This document shows positions 28,441 through 37,380 of a stretch of DNA of 64,000 nt, piece after piece. The DNA comes from CAVUMR01 sp963742715. Its GTDB lineage: Bacteria; Actinomycetota; Actinomycetes; Mycobacteriales; Micromonosporaceae. Location: contig CAVUMR010000003.1 in the NCBI GenBank assembly GCA_963742715.1, positions 372,001 through 436,000 of the forward strand. Direction: 5' to 3'. The notes under the pieces were generated by a model. The model had not been told where the DNA came from and searched no databases. It saw nothing but the letters and a program-made list of their open reading frames with translations. The position numbers were made by a program, and so were the translations under genes. The stretch's first letter is position 1. Every line of letters starts with the position of its first letter.

Positions 28441-28582
28441 AACCGGGGACTAGGAATGCTCAATAGAGGGTATTCGACGGTCGCCGATGTGACGGATCGT
28501 TGACGATCAGGCTGGCGGGTGTCCGCGTTGCTCGATGATCGGAAACAGTCCCGTTAGCCTCGGCACTGCGGAGGAGGCGCCG

Positions 28583-29686
28583 ATGACGAAGAGTTCCAGA
28601 ACTCGTTGGGTCGCCACGGCAGCCGCGTACGGGGGCGGGAGCCTGGGACTGGCCGGCGCGCTGCTGACCGGTGTCCTGGTCGGCGAGGCGAAATTGGCGC
28701 GACGCGCGATCCGTCCCCCGGACCATCCGCCACCGGCCTGCGACGGCCGGTACGGCGCCGAGTACACCGGCGCACCGCTGACGTTTGCCATGCTCGGCGA
28801 CTCGTCCGCTGCCGGGATGGGCGTCGACCTGCCCCGCGAAACCCCGGGCGCGCTGCTCGCCGCGGGGCTGGCCGACATCATGCGACGGCCGGTGGAACTG
28901 GTCTGCCCGGCCGTGGTCGGAGCCCAGAGCGAGCACCTCAGCACCCAGGTGACCAGGGCGTTGTCCGCCCGGCCCGATGTCGCGGTCATCCTGATCGGCG
29001 TCAACGACGTGACCCACCGGGTACGGACCGGAATCGCGGTCGGGCATCTCACCGAGGCGGTACGCCGGTTACGCGCTGTAGGGACCGCGGTGGTCGTCGG
29101 TACCTGCCCCGACCTCGGTACGGTGCAGCCCATCCGGCCGCCGCTGCGCTGGTTGACCAGACAGTGGAGCCGGCAACTGGCGACCGCGCAGACCGTCTCG
29201 GTGGTGGCGGCCGGCGGCCGTACCGTCTCCCTCGGGGATCTGCTCGGCGCAGAGTTCATCGCCGCGCCGGACCGGATGTTCAGCGCCGACCTGTTCCACC
29301 CCTCGGCGCACGGGTACGCGGCTGCCGCGGCGGCGATCCTGCCGACCCTGGCCGCGGCCGCCGGTGCGCCGGCAGAGCTCGGCGTCCCGGCCGAGCGGGC
29401 CGCCCACCCGGATGTCCACTCGCTGCCGTTCGCGGCCGCGGTCGCGGCCGAGCACGCCGGTACCGAGGTCTCCGCGGCCGGAGTACCCGCGGAGGAGGCC
29501 GGCGGTCACCAGCGGAACAGGTGGCACCGGCTGGTCCAGTTGCGCCAGCGGGTACGCATGCTGACCGCCCGACCGGTGGACCCGGACACTCCGGCGGACA
29601 CGAGCCGGGACGCACCGGCGAACGGAGGCCCGGCGGCGCTCCAGCGGGACCTCGAGGACTCCTCGACGAGGTCGCTCAGCGCCTGA
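28583..29686 (+). CDS. SGNH/GDSL hydrolase, membrane-anchored (copy 1)
   Basis: 367 residues. One N-terminal transmembrane segment (LGLAGALLTGVLVGEA) is followed by an SGNH domain: block I GDSSAAGMG, block III GVND and block V DLFHPSAHGY with the Asp-His pair. The catalytic domain is probably outside the cell. A ~110-residue Ala/Pro-rich C-terminal tail is absent from the neighbouring paralogue. The ester substrate (lipid, acetyl group or cell-wall polymer) is unknown. The ATG follows GAGGAGG. Confidence 0.87.
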   Translation: MTKSSRTRWVATAAAYGGGSLGLAGALLTGVLVGEAKLARRAIRPPDHPPPACDGRYGAEYTGAPLTFAMLGDSSAAGMGVDLPRETPGALLAAGLADIMRRPVELVCPAVVGAQSEHLSTQVTRALSARPDVAVILIGVNDVTHRVRTGIAVGHLTEAVRRLRAVGTAVVVGTCPDLGTVQPIRPPLRWLTRQWSRQLATAQTVSVVAAGGRTVSLGDLLGAEFIAAPDRMFSADLFHPSAHGYAAAAAAILPTLAAAAGAPAELGVPAERAAHPDVHSLPFAAAVAAEHAGTEVSAAGVPAEEAGGHQRNRWHRLVQLRQRVRMLTARPVDPDTPADTSRDAPANGGPAALQRDLEDSSTRSLSA

Positions 29687-29826
29687 TCGGAGCCCTCGCG
29701 GGAGCCGGCGGTGGCCATGATCATGGCCAACCGCCACCGGAGTGGACCCGTGCCGACGATGCCAGGCGGCGCAGATCCTGGCACAGTGGAACAAAGCGGG
29801 TTCACAACGGCGACCCGGGAGGATCG

Positions 29827-30612
29827 GTGAGCGCTACGGAAACCGTCCGCCTGCTCGGTCGCGGCATGCTCGCCGGTGTCGCCGTGGCTGGAGCCAGCAT
29901 CGTCGGAGTGGTCGCGGTGGAGATCGTCGCGGCCCGGATGAGGCGGTACGCCAGAGGCGAGATCGGTCCCGGCATGCGCGCGACCTTCGGCGAGTCGGGC
30001 CGACCACTGGTACGCATGGTGATGCTCGGCGATTCCACCGCGGCCGGAGTCGGGGTCCACACCGTTGACGAGTCGGTCGGCGGGCAACTGGGCGTGCTGC
30101 TCGCCGCGACCGGCCGCCGGGTCGAGCTGTCCAGCGTGGCGGTGTCCGGGAGCCGGTCCACCGACCTCGGTACCCAGGTGTCCCGCGCCCTGGTCGGGCA
30201 CCGGCCGGACGTGGCGGTCATCCTGGTCGGCGCGATCGACGCCACCCACGCCGGCCGGCCGGCCGACGCCGCACACCACCTCGCCGAGGCGGTACACCGG
30301 CTCGACGAGGCCGGCGTCGCGGTGGTCGTCGGCACCTGCCCGGACCTGGGCGCGGCCCGGGCCATCGGCTATCCGCTGCGCGGCATCGTCGGCTGGTTCG
30401 GCCAGCGGATCGCGGACGCGCAGAAGGCGGCGGTACGGGAGGCCGGCGGCATCCTGGTCGACCTGGCCGAGCGCACCGGTGCGGTGTTCCGCGCCGACGC
30501 CGGCACGTACTGCCACGACGGTTTCCATCCGTCCACGGACGGCTACCGCATCTGGGCACACGCGCTCTATCCGGCGGTGTACGAGGCGGCCCGCTCGGTA
30601 CCGTCCCGCTGA
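29827..30612 (+). CDS. SGNH/GDSL hydrolase, membrane-anchored (copy 2)
   Basis: 261 residues, clearly paralogous to the gene just upstream: an N-terminal membrane segment (VAVAGASIVGVVAVEIVAA), block I GDSTAAGVGV and block V DGFHPSTDGY are in the same places. Block III reads GAID instead of GxND, so the oxyanion-hole Asn is replaced by Asp-preceding Ile-Ala context, which may lower activity. It lacks the long C-terminal tail of copy 1. The GTG start follows GGGAGG. The two probably form an operon. Confidence 0.85.
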   Translation: MSATETVRLLGRGMLAGVAVAGASIVGVVAVEIVAARMRRYARGEIGPGMRATFGESGRPLVRMVMLGDSTAAGVGVHTVDESVGGQLGVLLAATGRRVELSSVAVSGSRSTDLGTQVSRALVGHRPDVAVILVGAIDATHAGRPADAAHHLAEAVHRLDEAGVAVVVGTCPDLGAARAIGYPLRGIVGWFGQRIADAQKAAVREAGGILVDLAERTGAVFRADAGTYCHDGFHPSTDGYRIWAHALYPAVYEAARSVPSR

Positions 30613-30631
30613 TCCAGCGGCGCGAGCCCGA

Positions 30632-30946
30632 CTAGAGCGACCGGCGGGCCGCGGTGACCGCGTCGCCGGCTTCCCGCGGAACCGTCTCGCCGGCCGCCGC
30701 GATCAGGTCGTCGGCCAGTACCCGTACCTGATCGGGCAGCGCGAGATCGTTCTCCAGCCGGGGTACCGGCCGGCGTGGCTGACCTTCCGCGTCGGCGGCG
30801 AGATCCGCGAGTCGCTGCACGAGCGCGTGTACCTGCTCGGCGCGACTGGGGCCGGACGCGGTGGACGCCGCCCACTTGGACGGCGTCCACTGCACCAGTC
30901 GTCGTACCAGCCGGTCCACCTCGGCGCGGAACTCCACGGACGTCAC
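30632..30946 (-). CDS. Small hypothetical protein
   Basis: 104 residues, predicted mainly helical and rich in Arg and Ala (FRAEVDRLVRRLVQW, ALVQRLADLAADAEGQ). I do not recognise the family. Codon bias is consistent with a gene, the GTG has GGAG 6 nt upstream, and it lies 40 bp downstream of the Bax-inhibitor family gene on the same strand, so the two are probably co-transcribed. It is convergent with the second SGNH gene. Confidence 0.65.
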   Translation of the reverse strand: MTSVEFRAEVDRLVRRLVQWTPSKWAASTASGPSRAEQVHALVQRLADLAADAEGQPRRPVPRLENDLALPDQVRVLADDLIAAAGETVPREAGDAVTAARRSL

Positions 30947-30986
30947 CGGGGCTCCACCGGCACGATCGCGAACCGGCGAGCAGCGG

Positions 30987-31862
30987 TCACCGCCGCAGGT
31001 AACCGAGCAGCCGCAGGATCTGCCAGTACAGGAAGATCAGGCCGACCAGCAGGCCGAACGCGCAGTACCAGGCGTACTTGCGGGGCAGTCCCGCTCGTAC
31101 CCCTTCTTCGACCGCCGCGAAGTCGAGGATGAACGTGAGCGCGCCGACCCCGATGCAGACCAGGCTGAACACGATCGGCATCCAGCCGACCTTGTCGCCG
31201 GTCACGCCGTAGTCGATGATGCCGAGGTTCTTGCCGAACATGTACAGCACCATGTTCAGCAGGCTCAGCGCGACCACGCCGATCAGCGCGCCGATCACGA
31301 ACCGGGCGAACTTGGGCGTGGCCCGCAGCACCTTGAACTTGTACAGCACGGCCATGCCGGCGAACACGCCGAACGTGGCGACGACCGCCTGCAGCACGAT
31401 TCCGGGGTACTCGGTCTCGAACCAGCGGCTGACCACGCCGAGCAGTACGCCCTCGACCGCGGCGTACGCCACCATCGGGATCGGGTTGGTGATCCGGGCG
31501 AACGACACGACCAGGCCGAGCACCAGGCCGGCGATCATCGAGCCGATCAGCGCGACCGCGGTCACCGGACTGCCGTCCCGCAGCATGATCCAGCTGACCG
31601 CACCGACCACGCCGGTGATGGCGAGCAGGCCGATGGTGCGGATCACCACGTCGTCCGCGGTCATCGGCTCTACCCGCGGGGGCGCACCGACACCGGGGTA
31701 ACTCTGCGTACCGGCATACCCGGGCTGGCCGTAGCCCTGCGGCGCTCCGGAGTAGCCGTAACCCTGACCCTGCGGTGCCGCGACGCGGCCGCGGGACGTG
31801 TCCTGCAGCAAGCGGCCGAGCACGGGGTTGGAGCTCTTCAACGCTGCCTCCCAGACAGGCAT
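30987..31862 (-). CDS. Bax inhibitor-1/YccA family membrane protein
   Basis: 291 residues. A polar N-terminus (KSSNPVLGRL and a Gly/Tyr/Pro/Gln-rich stretch of about 50 residues, YGYSGAPQGYGQPGYAG) precedes seven predicted transmembrane helices. The family belongs to the Bax inhibitor-1 superfamily; bacterial members can conduct cations, but the role in actinobacteria is unknown. The start ATG has no strong ribosome site. Confidence 0.87.
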   Translation of the reverse strand: MPVWEAALKSSNPVLGRLLQDTSRGRVAAPQGQGYGYSGAPQGYGQPGYAGTQSYPGVGAPPRVEPMTADDVVIRTIGLLAITGVVGAVSWIMLRDGSPVTAVALIGSMIAGLVLGLVVSFARITNPIPMVAYAAVEGVLLGVVSRWFETEYPGIVLQAVVATFGVFAGMAVLYKFKVLRATPKFARFVIGALIGVVALSLLNMVLYMFGKNLGIIDYGVTGDKVGWMPIVFSLVCIGVGALTFILDFAAVEEGVRAGLPRKYAWYCAFGLLVGLIFLYWQILRLLGYLRR

Positions 31863-32048
31863 GACACGCGATCCGGACGACACCAGACGGCGCCGCCGAC
31901 CGCTCCTGTCCAGCGTATCGCCCGACGACCAGCACACCGACGACAGACAGGTCATCGACCCCGCCGTGGCGGACAGGTCCGGACACCGGCCGAGTCACGT
32001 TGCCGACTCGACAGTCCGGAGGCAGGTGATCGACAGCAGGTCGTCAGC

Positions 32049-32726
32049 TCACGGCTGCCCGCCCTGCCCGCCGACCGGCAGCTCCACCCCGGCCGGTCGC
32101 TCCACCCCGGCCCGTCGCTCCACCCCGGCCCGTCGCTCCGACCCGGCCCGTTGCTCCGACCTGGCCGGTTGCACCAGTACTGACCGCTCGAACCGCCGGG
32201 TGAGCCAGTGCCGGTCGCCGTCGCTCTCTGGTACCACGCCGCGATCACGGAAGCCCAGTCGCGAGTAGTACCGCGCCAACGGGACGTTCCCGGCCCAGCA
32301 GTCGAGCCGCAGCCACTGCCGGCCGGCCGCGCGGACGACATCGGCGGCGCCGTCGAGCATCGCGCCGCCGAGCCCCGCCCGGGGCAGCGCGCGGTCCACG
32401 ACGAGGGTGTTCAGGTAGCCGGCGTCGTCGGCCGCGTCCGGCCAGACCGCCGGTTCGGCCCAGTCCAGCCGGAAGGCGCCGACGATCCGGTCGGCTCCGG
32501 CCGCCGCGCCCGCGGTCGCGTTGTCGCCGTCCGCTCCCCCGCCAGGCACGTCACCGGTCGCCACGTACAGCCGCCCGGCGGCCGCCTCCACCACCAGGAC
32601 CGACCGGGGCAACGGCTCCAGCCACTGCTCGGTGATGCCGCGCTGGTGCAGCCATTCGGTACAGCCGGCGATGATCTCGTACACCCGGGAAATGTCCGCG
32701 GGCCGCGCTCGACGTACCTCGACCAT
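32049..32726 (-). CDS. GNAT family N-acetyltransferase with repetitive tail
   Basis: 225 residues. The GNAT acetyl-CoA loop is RAGLGGAMLD, preceded by the strand YLNTLVVDR and followed by LRLDCWAGNVPLARYYSRLGF, the usual closing motif. The acceptor is unknown. The last ~35 residues are a repetitive SERRAGVERRAG tail encoded by an 18-bp tandem repeat and are not part of the fold. The ATG has GGGGGAAG at the right distance. Confidence 0.85.
   Translation of the reverse strand: MVEVRRARPADISRVYEIIAGCTEWLHQRGITEQWLEPLPRSVLVVEAAAGRLYVATGDVPGGGADGDNATAGAAAGADRIVGAFRLDWAEPAVWPDAADDAGYLNTLVVDRALPRAGLGGAMLDGAADVVRAAGRQWLRLDCWAGNVPLARYYSRLGFRDRGVVPESDGDRHWLTRRFERSVLVQPARSEQRAGSERRAGVERRAGVERPAGVELPVGGQGGQP
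32081..32170 (-). repeat. 18-bp in-frame tandem repeat, five copies
   Basis: Five contiguous units of GCTCCACCCCGGCCCGTC or variants encode the RAGVER tail of the acetyltransferase. Confidence 0.9.
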
Positions 32727-32900
32727 CAATGCTTCCCCCCACCGCGACGACCACCGAGCCCGTTCGAGCGGGCACCCCCCGGCGCCTCCGCATCGCGGCT
32801 CGTTGAACAGCCCGAATGCTACGATTTTTCTCTTACATCCTCAGCGGGTACCGGCTGGCGGAAATCTGACAAGTCGGCACGACTGGTGACGGAGAATCCA

Positions 32901-33992
32901 TTGGTCCGGTCTCGTTTCCACGGTCCCGCGGCGGCGTTCCTGCTGTTGGCGATGTCTGCCCTCCCGGTCCTCTCGGCCGCTGCCCCGGCCGGAGCCAGCA
33001 CCCGACCGACCCCGGCCGAGGCCAGCGCCGCCGAGACGGCCGGATCGAGCACCCGGGCCGACACCGCGTACGTGGACGTCTCGGTCGCCACCCTGTGGAC
33101 CGCGCCGGACATCGCCCGCGACCTCGACGCGCCGGCCACCGGCAACCCGGTCGACCTGCGCACCTGGACCGCGAGCATGACGCTGTCCGACCGGTTGTGG
33201 CTGGTCGGGCACCTGGAGACGCAGGCGCTCTACGGCCGGCGGGTCACCGTACTGGCCGAGTCCGGCGACTGGGTCCAGGTGGCCGTGGCCGGTCAGCCGA
33301 CCCCGCGCGACCCGCGCGGCTACCCGGGATGGCTGCCGCGCACGCAACTCACCGACAACCAGCGGCTGGCCAGGTACGACGGGCGGCCGTTCGCGCTGGT
33401 GACGAGCCCGACCAGCTGGTTGTACGACGACCAGCGGCTGACCCGTCGACACCTCGAGTTGAGCATCAACACCCGGCTTCCGGTACTCCGGCAGCACGGC
33501 GACGCGATCCAGGTAGCCACCCCGGACGACGGGAACGAGTGGCTGTCGAGCGCTGAGGCACGGGTGTACACCTCGGATTCGGCTGTTCCACCGCCCACCG
33601 GCGCGGACCTGGCCGCTACCGCCGAGCTGTTCGTCGGGCTGCCCTACCTGTGGGCCGGTACGTCGGCGTACGGGTTCGACTGCTCCGGCTTCACGCACAC
33701 CGTCTACCAGCGGTACGGGATCACCATCCCGCGCGACGCGCAGGACCAGTTCGACGCCGGCCAGCCGGTTGCCGACGACCAGCTCCAGGCGGGCGATCTG
33801 GTCTTCTACGCGCACGACGGCGGTACCGGCCGGGTGCACCACGTCGGCATGTACATCGGGGACGGCTACGAGATCGACGCGCCGATCAACTCGTCCACTG
33901 TGGAGAGCGGCGTCGAGATCGTGAAGGTAGCCGATCACCGGTACGCGGACGAGTACGCCGGCGCGCGCCGGTTCCTGCCGGCCCAGCAGTAG
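32901..33992 (+). CDS. Secreted NlpC/P60 cell-wall hydrolase
   Basis: 363 residues: a signal peptide (AAAFLLLAMSALPVLSAAAPAGA), SH3-like regions (VATLWTAP, VTVLAESGDWVQVAV) and a C-terminal NlpC/P60 peptidase with catalytic Cys261 (YGFDCSGF) and His314 (HHVGMYIG). It should cleave peptide stems of peptidoglycan outside the membrane. I chose a TTG start because GGAG lies 6 nt upstream and gives a compact signal peptide; GTG at 32886 is in frame but lacks a ribosome site. No c-di-AMP riboswitch is visible upstream. Confidence 0.9.
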   Translation: MVRSRFHGPAAAFLLLAMSALPVLSAAAPAGASTRPTPAEASAAETAGSSTRADTAYVDVSVATLWTAPDIARDLDAPATGNPVDLRTWTASMTLSDRLWLVGHLETQALYGRRVTVLAESGDWVQVAVAGQPTPRDPRGYPGWLPRTQLTDNQRLARYDGRPFALVTSPTSWLYDDQRLTRRHLELSINTRLPVLRQHGDAIQVATPDDGNEWLSSAEARVYTSDSAVPPPTGADLAATAELFVGLPYLWAGTSAYGFDCSGFTHTVYQRYGITIPRDAQDQFDAGQPVADDQLQAGDLVFYAHDGGTGRVHHVGMYIGDGYEIDAPINSSTVESGVEIVKVADHRYADEYAGARRFLPAQQ

Positions 33993-34006
33993 CCGTATGT
34001 GACGAT

Positions 34007-34091
34007 TGGTGCCCGGAGCGGGGCTCGAACCCGCACGCCTTCCGGCAGCCGCTTTTAAGGCGGCCGTGTCTGCCTCTTCCACCACCCGGGC
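34007..34091 (-). tRNA. tRNA-Leu (anticodon UAA)
   Basis: 85 nt including an encoded 3' CCA. The acceptor stem GCCCGGG pairs with CTCCGGGC with one G-U, the anticodon loop is CTTAAAA giving UAA, a long variable arm (GCCGGAAGGC) marks a class II tRNA, and the T-arm contains GGTTCGAGCCC. The identity is leucine. Confidence 0.97.
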
Positions 34092-34134
34092 GCACAGCCA
34101 CGCTATCGACCGGTACGCAGCCCGGTATCCTCCA

Positions 34135-35529
34135 TTACGTCAGGACATGGCCCTCGGACCGGTCAAGATCAGACAATGCGGCCGAGATCGCCCGATGGAA
34201 CGTCGGGTAGGCGTACATCATCTGGGCCAGCCGTTCGACCGGCACCTCGGCGTGTACCGCCACCGCGAGTCCGGACAGCACCTCGCCACCGGCCGGGCCG
34301 GCCGAAGTCGCCCCCACCAGCACCCCGCGATCGGCGTCCTCGACCACCTTGATCAGCCCGTCGTTGCCGGTCTTGTGGATCCAGCCCCGGCTCGAACTGG
34401 GCAGGTCGGTGACGCCGGTACGCACCCGGATGCCGCGCTCGACCGCCTGCGCCTCGGTGAGTCCGACCGCCCCGACCTCCGGATCGGTGAACGTGACCCG
34501 AGGTAAAGCGCGGTAGTCGGCCGGCGGGCCGCCCTGGTCGAGGATGTCGCGTACCACCACGTCGGCCTGGTACATGGCGACGTGGGTGAACTGGCCCTTG
34601 CCGGTGATGTCCCCGACCGCCCAGAGCCGCTCGCCGGCCCGCAGCCACTCGTCCACCTCGACGAACCGGGCCTGCGGATCGAGCCCCGCGGCGGCCGCCC
34701 CGAGCGACTCCAGGCTGGTACGACGACCGGTCGCCACCAGCAGCCGCTCGGCCACCACCGGCTGCCCGTCCGATCCGGTGACCGTGAAGGCCGCTCCGTC
34801 GTGCTGTACGCCGGTGACCTTGACCCCGGTACGGATGGTCAGCCCGTCCGCCGTCAGTACCCGCTCGACCAGCTCGGACGCCTCCGGCTCCTCCGTCGCG
34901 AGCAGCCGGTCCAGCGCCTCCAGCACGGTCACGTCCGCGCCGAACCGGGAGTACGCCTGGGCAAGTTCCAACCCGATCGCGCCGCCGCCGAGCACGACCA
35001 GCGACCCGGGCGGTTCGGTCGCCTCGATCGCCTCCCGGTTCGTCCAGTACGGCGTGCCGGCCAGCCCCTCGATCGGCGGTACCGCGGGCTCGGTACCAGC
35101 GGCGATCACGATTCCGCGGCGGGCGCGGAACTCGGTGGCGGAGTCGTCCTCGCCGACCCGCACCCGGTCCGGGGCGACGAGCCGCCCGGTACCGCGGATG
35201 AACCGGCCGCCCTTGTCGACGAACCGCTCGACGGCGGCCCGGTCGTCCCACTCGTCGGTCGCCTCGTACCGGATCCGGTTCGCCACCGGCGCCCAGTCCG
35301 GGCGTACCTCGGCGTGTCCGGCGAGCTCGTCCAGCCGCCGCGCCTCAGCCAGCGCGTTCGCCGCCCGGATCATCATCTTGGACGGCACGCAGCCCCAGTA
35401 CGGGCACTCACCACCGACCAGCCGATGCTCGATGCCGACCACGTTCAGCCCCGCTTCGGCGAGCCGGCCGGCCACCTCCTCGCCGCCGACGCCCAAACCC
35501 AGTACGACGACATCCACCTCGTCGGTCAT
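34135..35529 (-). CDS. FAD-dependent pyridine nucleotide-disulfide oxidoreductase
   Basis: 464 residues, class I disulfide reductase (lipoamide dehydrogenase/mercuric reductase-like). The FAD site is VVVLGLGVGGEEVA, the redox pair C42-C47 lies in GGECPYWGCVPSK, the NAD(P) site is VVLGGGAIGLELA, and WAVGDITGKGQFTH binds FAD. The C-terminal dimer interface has YAYPTFHRAI in place of HPHPTLSE. The disulfide substrate is unknown; it is not an E3 with adjacent dehydrogenase genes. The divergent HxlR gene may control it. The ATG has GGAAGG 9 nt upstream. Confidence 0.88.
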   Translation of the reverse strand: MTDEVDVVVLGLGVGGEEVAGRLAEAGLNVVGIEHRLVGGECPYWGCVPSKMMIRAANALAEARRLDELAGHAEVRPDWAPVANRIRYEATDEWDDRAAVERFVDKGGRFIRGTGRLVAPDRVRVGEDDSATEFRARRGIVIAAGTEPAVPPIEGLAGTPYWTNREAIEATEPPGSLVVLGGGAIGLELAQAYSRFGADVTVLEALDRLLATEEPEASELVERVLTADGLTIRTGVKVTGVQHDGAAFTVTGSDGQPVVAERLLVATGRRTSLESLGAAAAGLDPQARFVEVDEWLRAGERLWAVGDITGKGQFTHVAMYQADVVVRDILDQGGPPADYRALPRVTFTDPEVGAVGLTEAQAVERGIRVRTGVTDLPSSSRGWIHKTGNDGLIKVVEDADRGVLVGATSAGPAGGEVLSGLAVAVHAEVPVERLAQMMYAYPTFHRAISAALSDLDRSEGHVLT

Positions 35530-35623
35530 CAGCCCAGCCTTCCAGGTACACCGGTGCGGGACGAGCCGAGCGGACAACTCGGTCACTCCGGGGGTGTTGC
35601 TTGTCCCGGTTAACGTCGGTGGT

Positions 35624-35968
35624 GTGGCACTCACCCCGTTCTGTCCGCGGTTCCACCACGCGGTGGAGATCATCGGTCGGCGTTGGACCGGTGCGGTGGT
35701 GCGCGCCCTGCTCGCCGGGAAGAAGCGGTTCGGCGAGATCGCCGCGGTCGTGCCCGGCCTGTCCGACCGGTTGCTCTCGGAGCGGTTGAAGGAACTGGAG
35801 ACCGAAGGCATCGTGCTGCGCACGGTGTGCGGTCCGGCCCGCATCGAGTACACGCTGACCGCCAAGGGGCAGGCGCTGGGCGAAGCGGTGGACGCACTGT
35901 CGCGGTGGGCGGACGAGTGGGCCACCGACGTCGAGGCGACCGCCCCGTCGCACCAGCCGGCCGGCTGA
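35624..35968 (+). CDS. HxlR family transcriptional regulator
   Basis: 114 residues, winged-helix HxlR family: CPRFHHAVEIIGRRWTGAV at the N-terminus (often a redox- or aldehyde-sensing Cys), RFGEIAAVVPGLSDRLLSERL as helix-turn-helix, and a C-terminal wing. The single N-terminal Cys fits a thiol-based sensor, and its divergent neighbour is a disulfide reductase; control of that gene is inference. The GTG start has only a weak purine stretch upstream. Confidence 0.87.
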   Translation: MALTPFCPRFHHAVEIIGRRWTGAVVRALLAGKKRFGEIAAVVPGLSDRLLSERLKELETEGIVLRTVCGPARIEYTLTAKGQALGEAVDALSRWADEWATDVEATAPSHQPAG

Positions 35969-35998
35969 CCCCGTCGCACACCCGACCAGCGGGTTCGG

Positions 35999-37318
35999 TC
36001 AGGTCGAGGTGACCTGCGTGAAGCTGTCCCGCGGCTGGTGCAGCTCGCCGAGCGACACCGCCTCCCGGCGTAAGAACAGGGCCAGCGTCCAGTCGGCCAG
36101 CACCCGGATCTTCCGGTTCGTCGTCGGGATCCGGCTCATGTGGTACGTCCGGTGCATGAACCAGGCCGGGAAGCCCTTGAGCTTGAACCCGTACACCTGG
36201 GCCACTCCCTTGTACAGGCCGAGGCTCGCCACACTGCCGACGTACTTGTGCCGGTACTCGGTGGGCTGCTTGCCGCGCAGCAGCGCCATCAGGTTGTCCG
36301 CCAGCCGCCTGGCCTGACGTACCGCGTGTTGGGCGCTCGGGGCGCACATCGTGCCGGGCTCCGCGGTGAGATCCGGTACCGCGGCGCAGTCGCCGGCACT
36401 CCAGGCGCCGTCGACGACCGCCCCGTCCGGTCCCACCACCTGCAGCGTGGGCAGGCAGGTGGCCCGCCCCCTGGAGTCGCGCGGCAGGTCGGTGTGACCG
36501 AGCATGGGGTGCGCCTTCACCCCGGCGGTCCAGACGATCGTGTCCGCGTCGAACTCGTCGCCGTCCGACATCACCACATGACCGTCCACACAGGACTCGA
36601 GCTTCGTGTTGAGCCGGATGTCCAAGCCGCGGCGCAGCAGCTGGTGCACCGTGTACGCGCCCATGTCCGGGTCGACCTCGGGCAGGATCCGCTGGGTCGC
36701 CTCGATCAGCACCCAGCGCATGTCCTTCGCGTGCAGCTCCGGGTAGTACCGGATCGCGTCGCGGGCCATGTCCTCCAGTTCGGCCAGCGCCTCGATACCG
36801 GCGTACCCGCCGCCGATGGTCACGAACGTGAGCGCGCGCCGGCGTACCGCCGGGTCGAGCGTGGTGGCCGCGATGTCGAGCCGCTCGAGCACCCGGTTGC
36901 GCAGCCAGATCGCCTCGCCGACGCCCTTGAACCCGACCGCGCATTCACGCAGGCCCGGAATGGGCAGGGTACGGGCCACCGAGCCGGGCGCCACCACGAT
37001 GCTGTCGTACTCGACCTCCCGCACCGGTCCGGCGATCGGCCGTACCGTCGCCACCCGGCGGGCGTGCTCGATCCCGGTCACCTCGCCGGCCAGTACGGTG
37101 CAGTGCTTGCGCAGGATCCGGCGCAACGGCACGATCGCGTGCCGCGGCTCGATGCTGCCGGCCGCCGCTTCGGGCAGGAACGGCTGGTACGTCATGTGCG
37201 GTTGCGGGTCGACGACGATCACCTCGGCCTCGCCCGCCCGTAGTTTCTTCGATAGCCGGTGGGCCACGTAGAACCCCACGTGACCAGCGCCGATGACGAG
37301 GATCCGATGCGGCCTCAT
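35999..37318 (-). CDS. NADH dehydrogenase-like FAD oxidoreductase (NDH-2 type)
   Basis: 439 residues. Two Rossmann folds, ILVIGAGHVGFYVA for FAD and FVTIGGGYAGIEALAEL for NAD(P)H, and the FAD motif AGDCAAVPD. The TYQPFLPEAAAG block and the amphipathic C-terminus (YHMSRIPTTNRKIRVLADWTL) match type II NADH:quinone oxidoreductases, single-subunit enzymes at the inner face of the membrane. It may instead be a ferredoxin/NAD reductase-like paralogue. It lies just downstream of the reverse transcriptase gene on the same strand. Confidence 0.85.
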   Translation of the reverse strand: MRPHRILVIGAGHVGFYVAHRLSKKLRAGEAEVIVVDPQPHMTYQPFLPEAAAGSIEPRHAIVPLRRILRKHCTVLAGEVTGIEHARRVATVRPIAGPVREVEYDSIVVAPGSVARTLPIPGLRECAVGFKGVGEAIWLRNRVLERLDIAATTLDPAVRRRALTFVTIGGGYAGIEALAELEDMARDAIRYYPELHAKDMRWVLIEATQRILPEVDPDMGAYTVHQLLRRGLDIRLNTKLESCVDGHVVMSDGDEFDADTIVWTAGVKAHPMLGHTDLPRDSRGRATCLPTLQVVGPDGAVVDGAWSAGDCAAVPDLTAEPGTMCAPSAQHAVRQARRLADNLMALLRGKQPTEYRHKYVGSVASLGLYKGVAQVYGFKLKGFPAWFMHRTYHMSRIPTTNRKIRVLADWTLALFLRREAVSLGELHQPRDSFTQVTST

Positions 37319-37380
37319 GCATCCCACGCTAGCCCTCGGGTACGCCGGTTGCCCGCGTGGCGGCACAGAGGTGACGCGGC

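Noticed and set aside
32730..32900. c-di-AMP (ydaO-type) riboswitch before the NlpC/P60 gene
   Set aside because: Such switches often precede cell-wall hydrolase genes in actinobacteria, but the conserved core sequences are absent here.
34007..34091. tRNA-Leu as attachment site of an integrated element
   Set aside because: No integrase, no duplicated tRNA 3' end and no phage or plasmid genes on either side.
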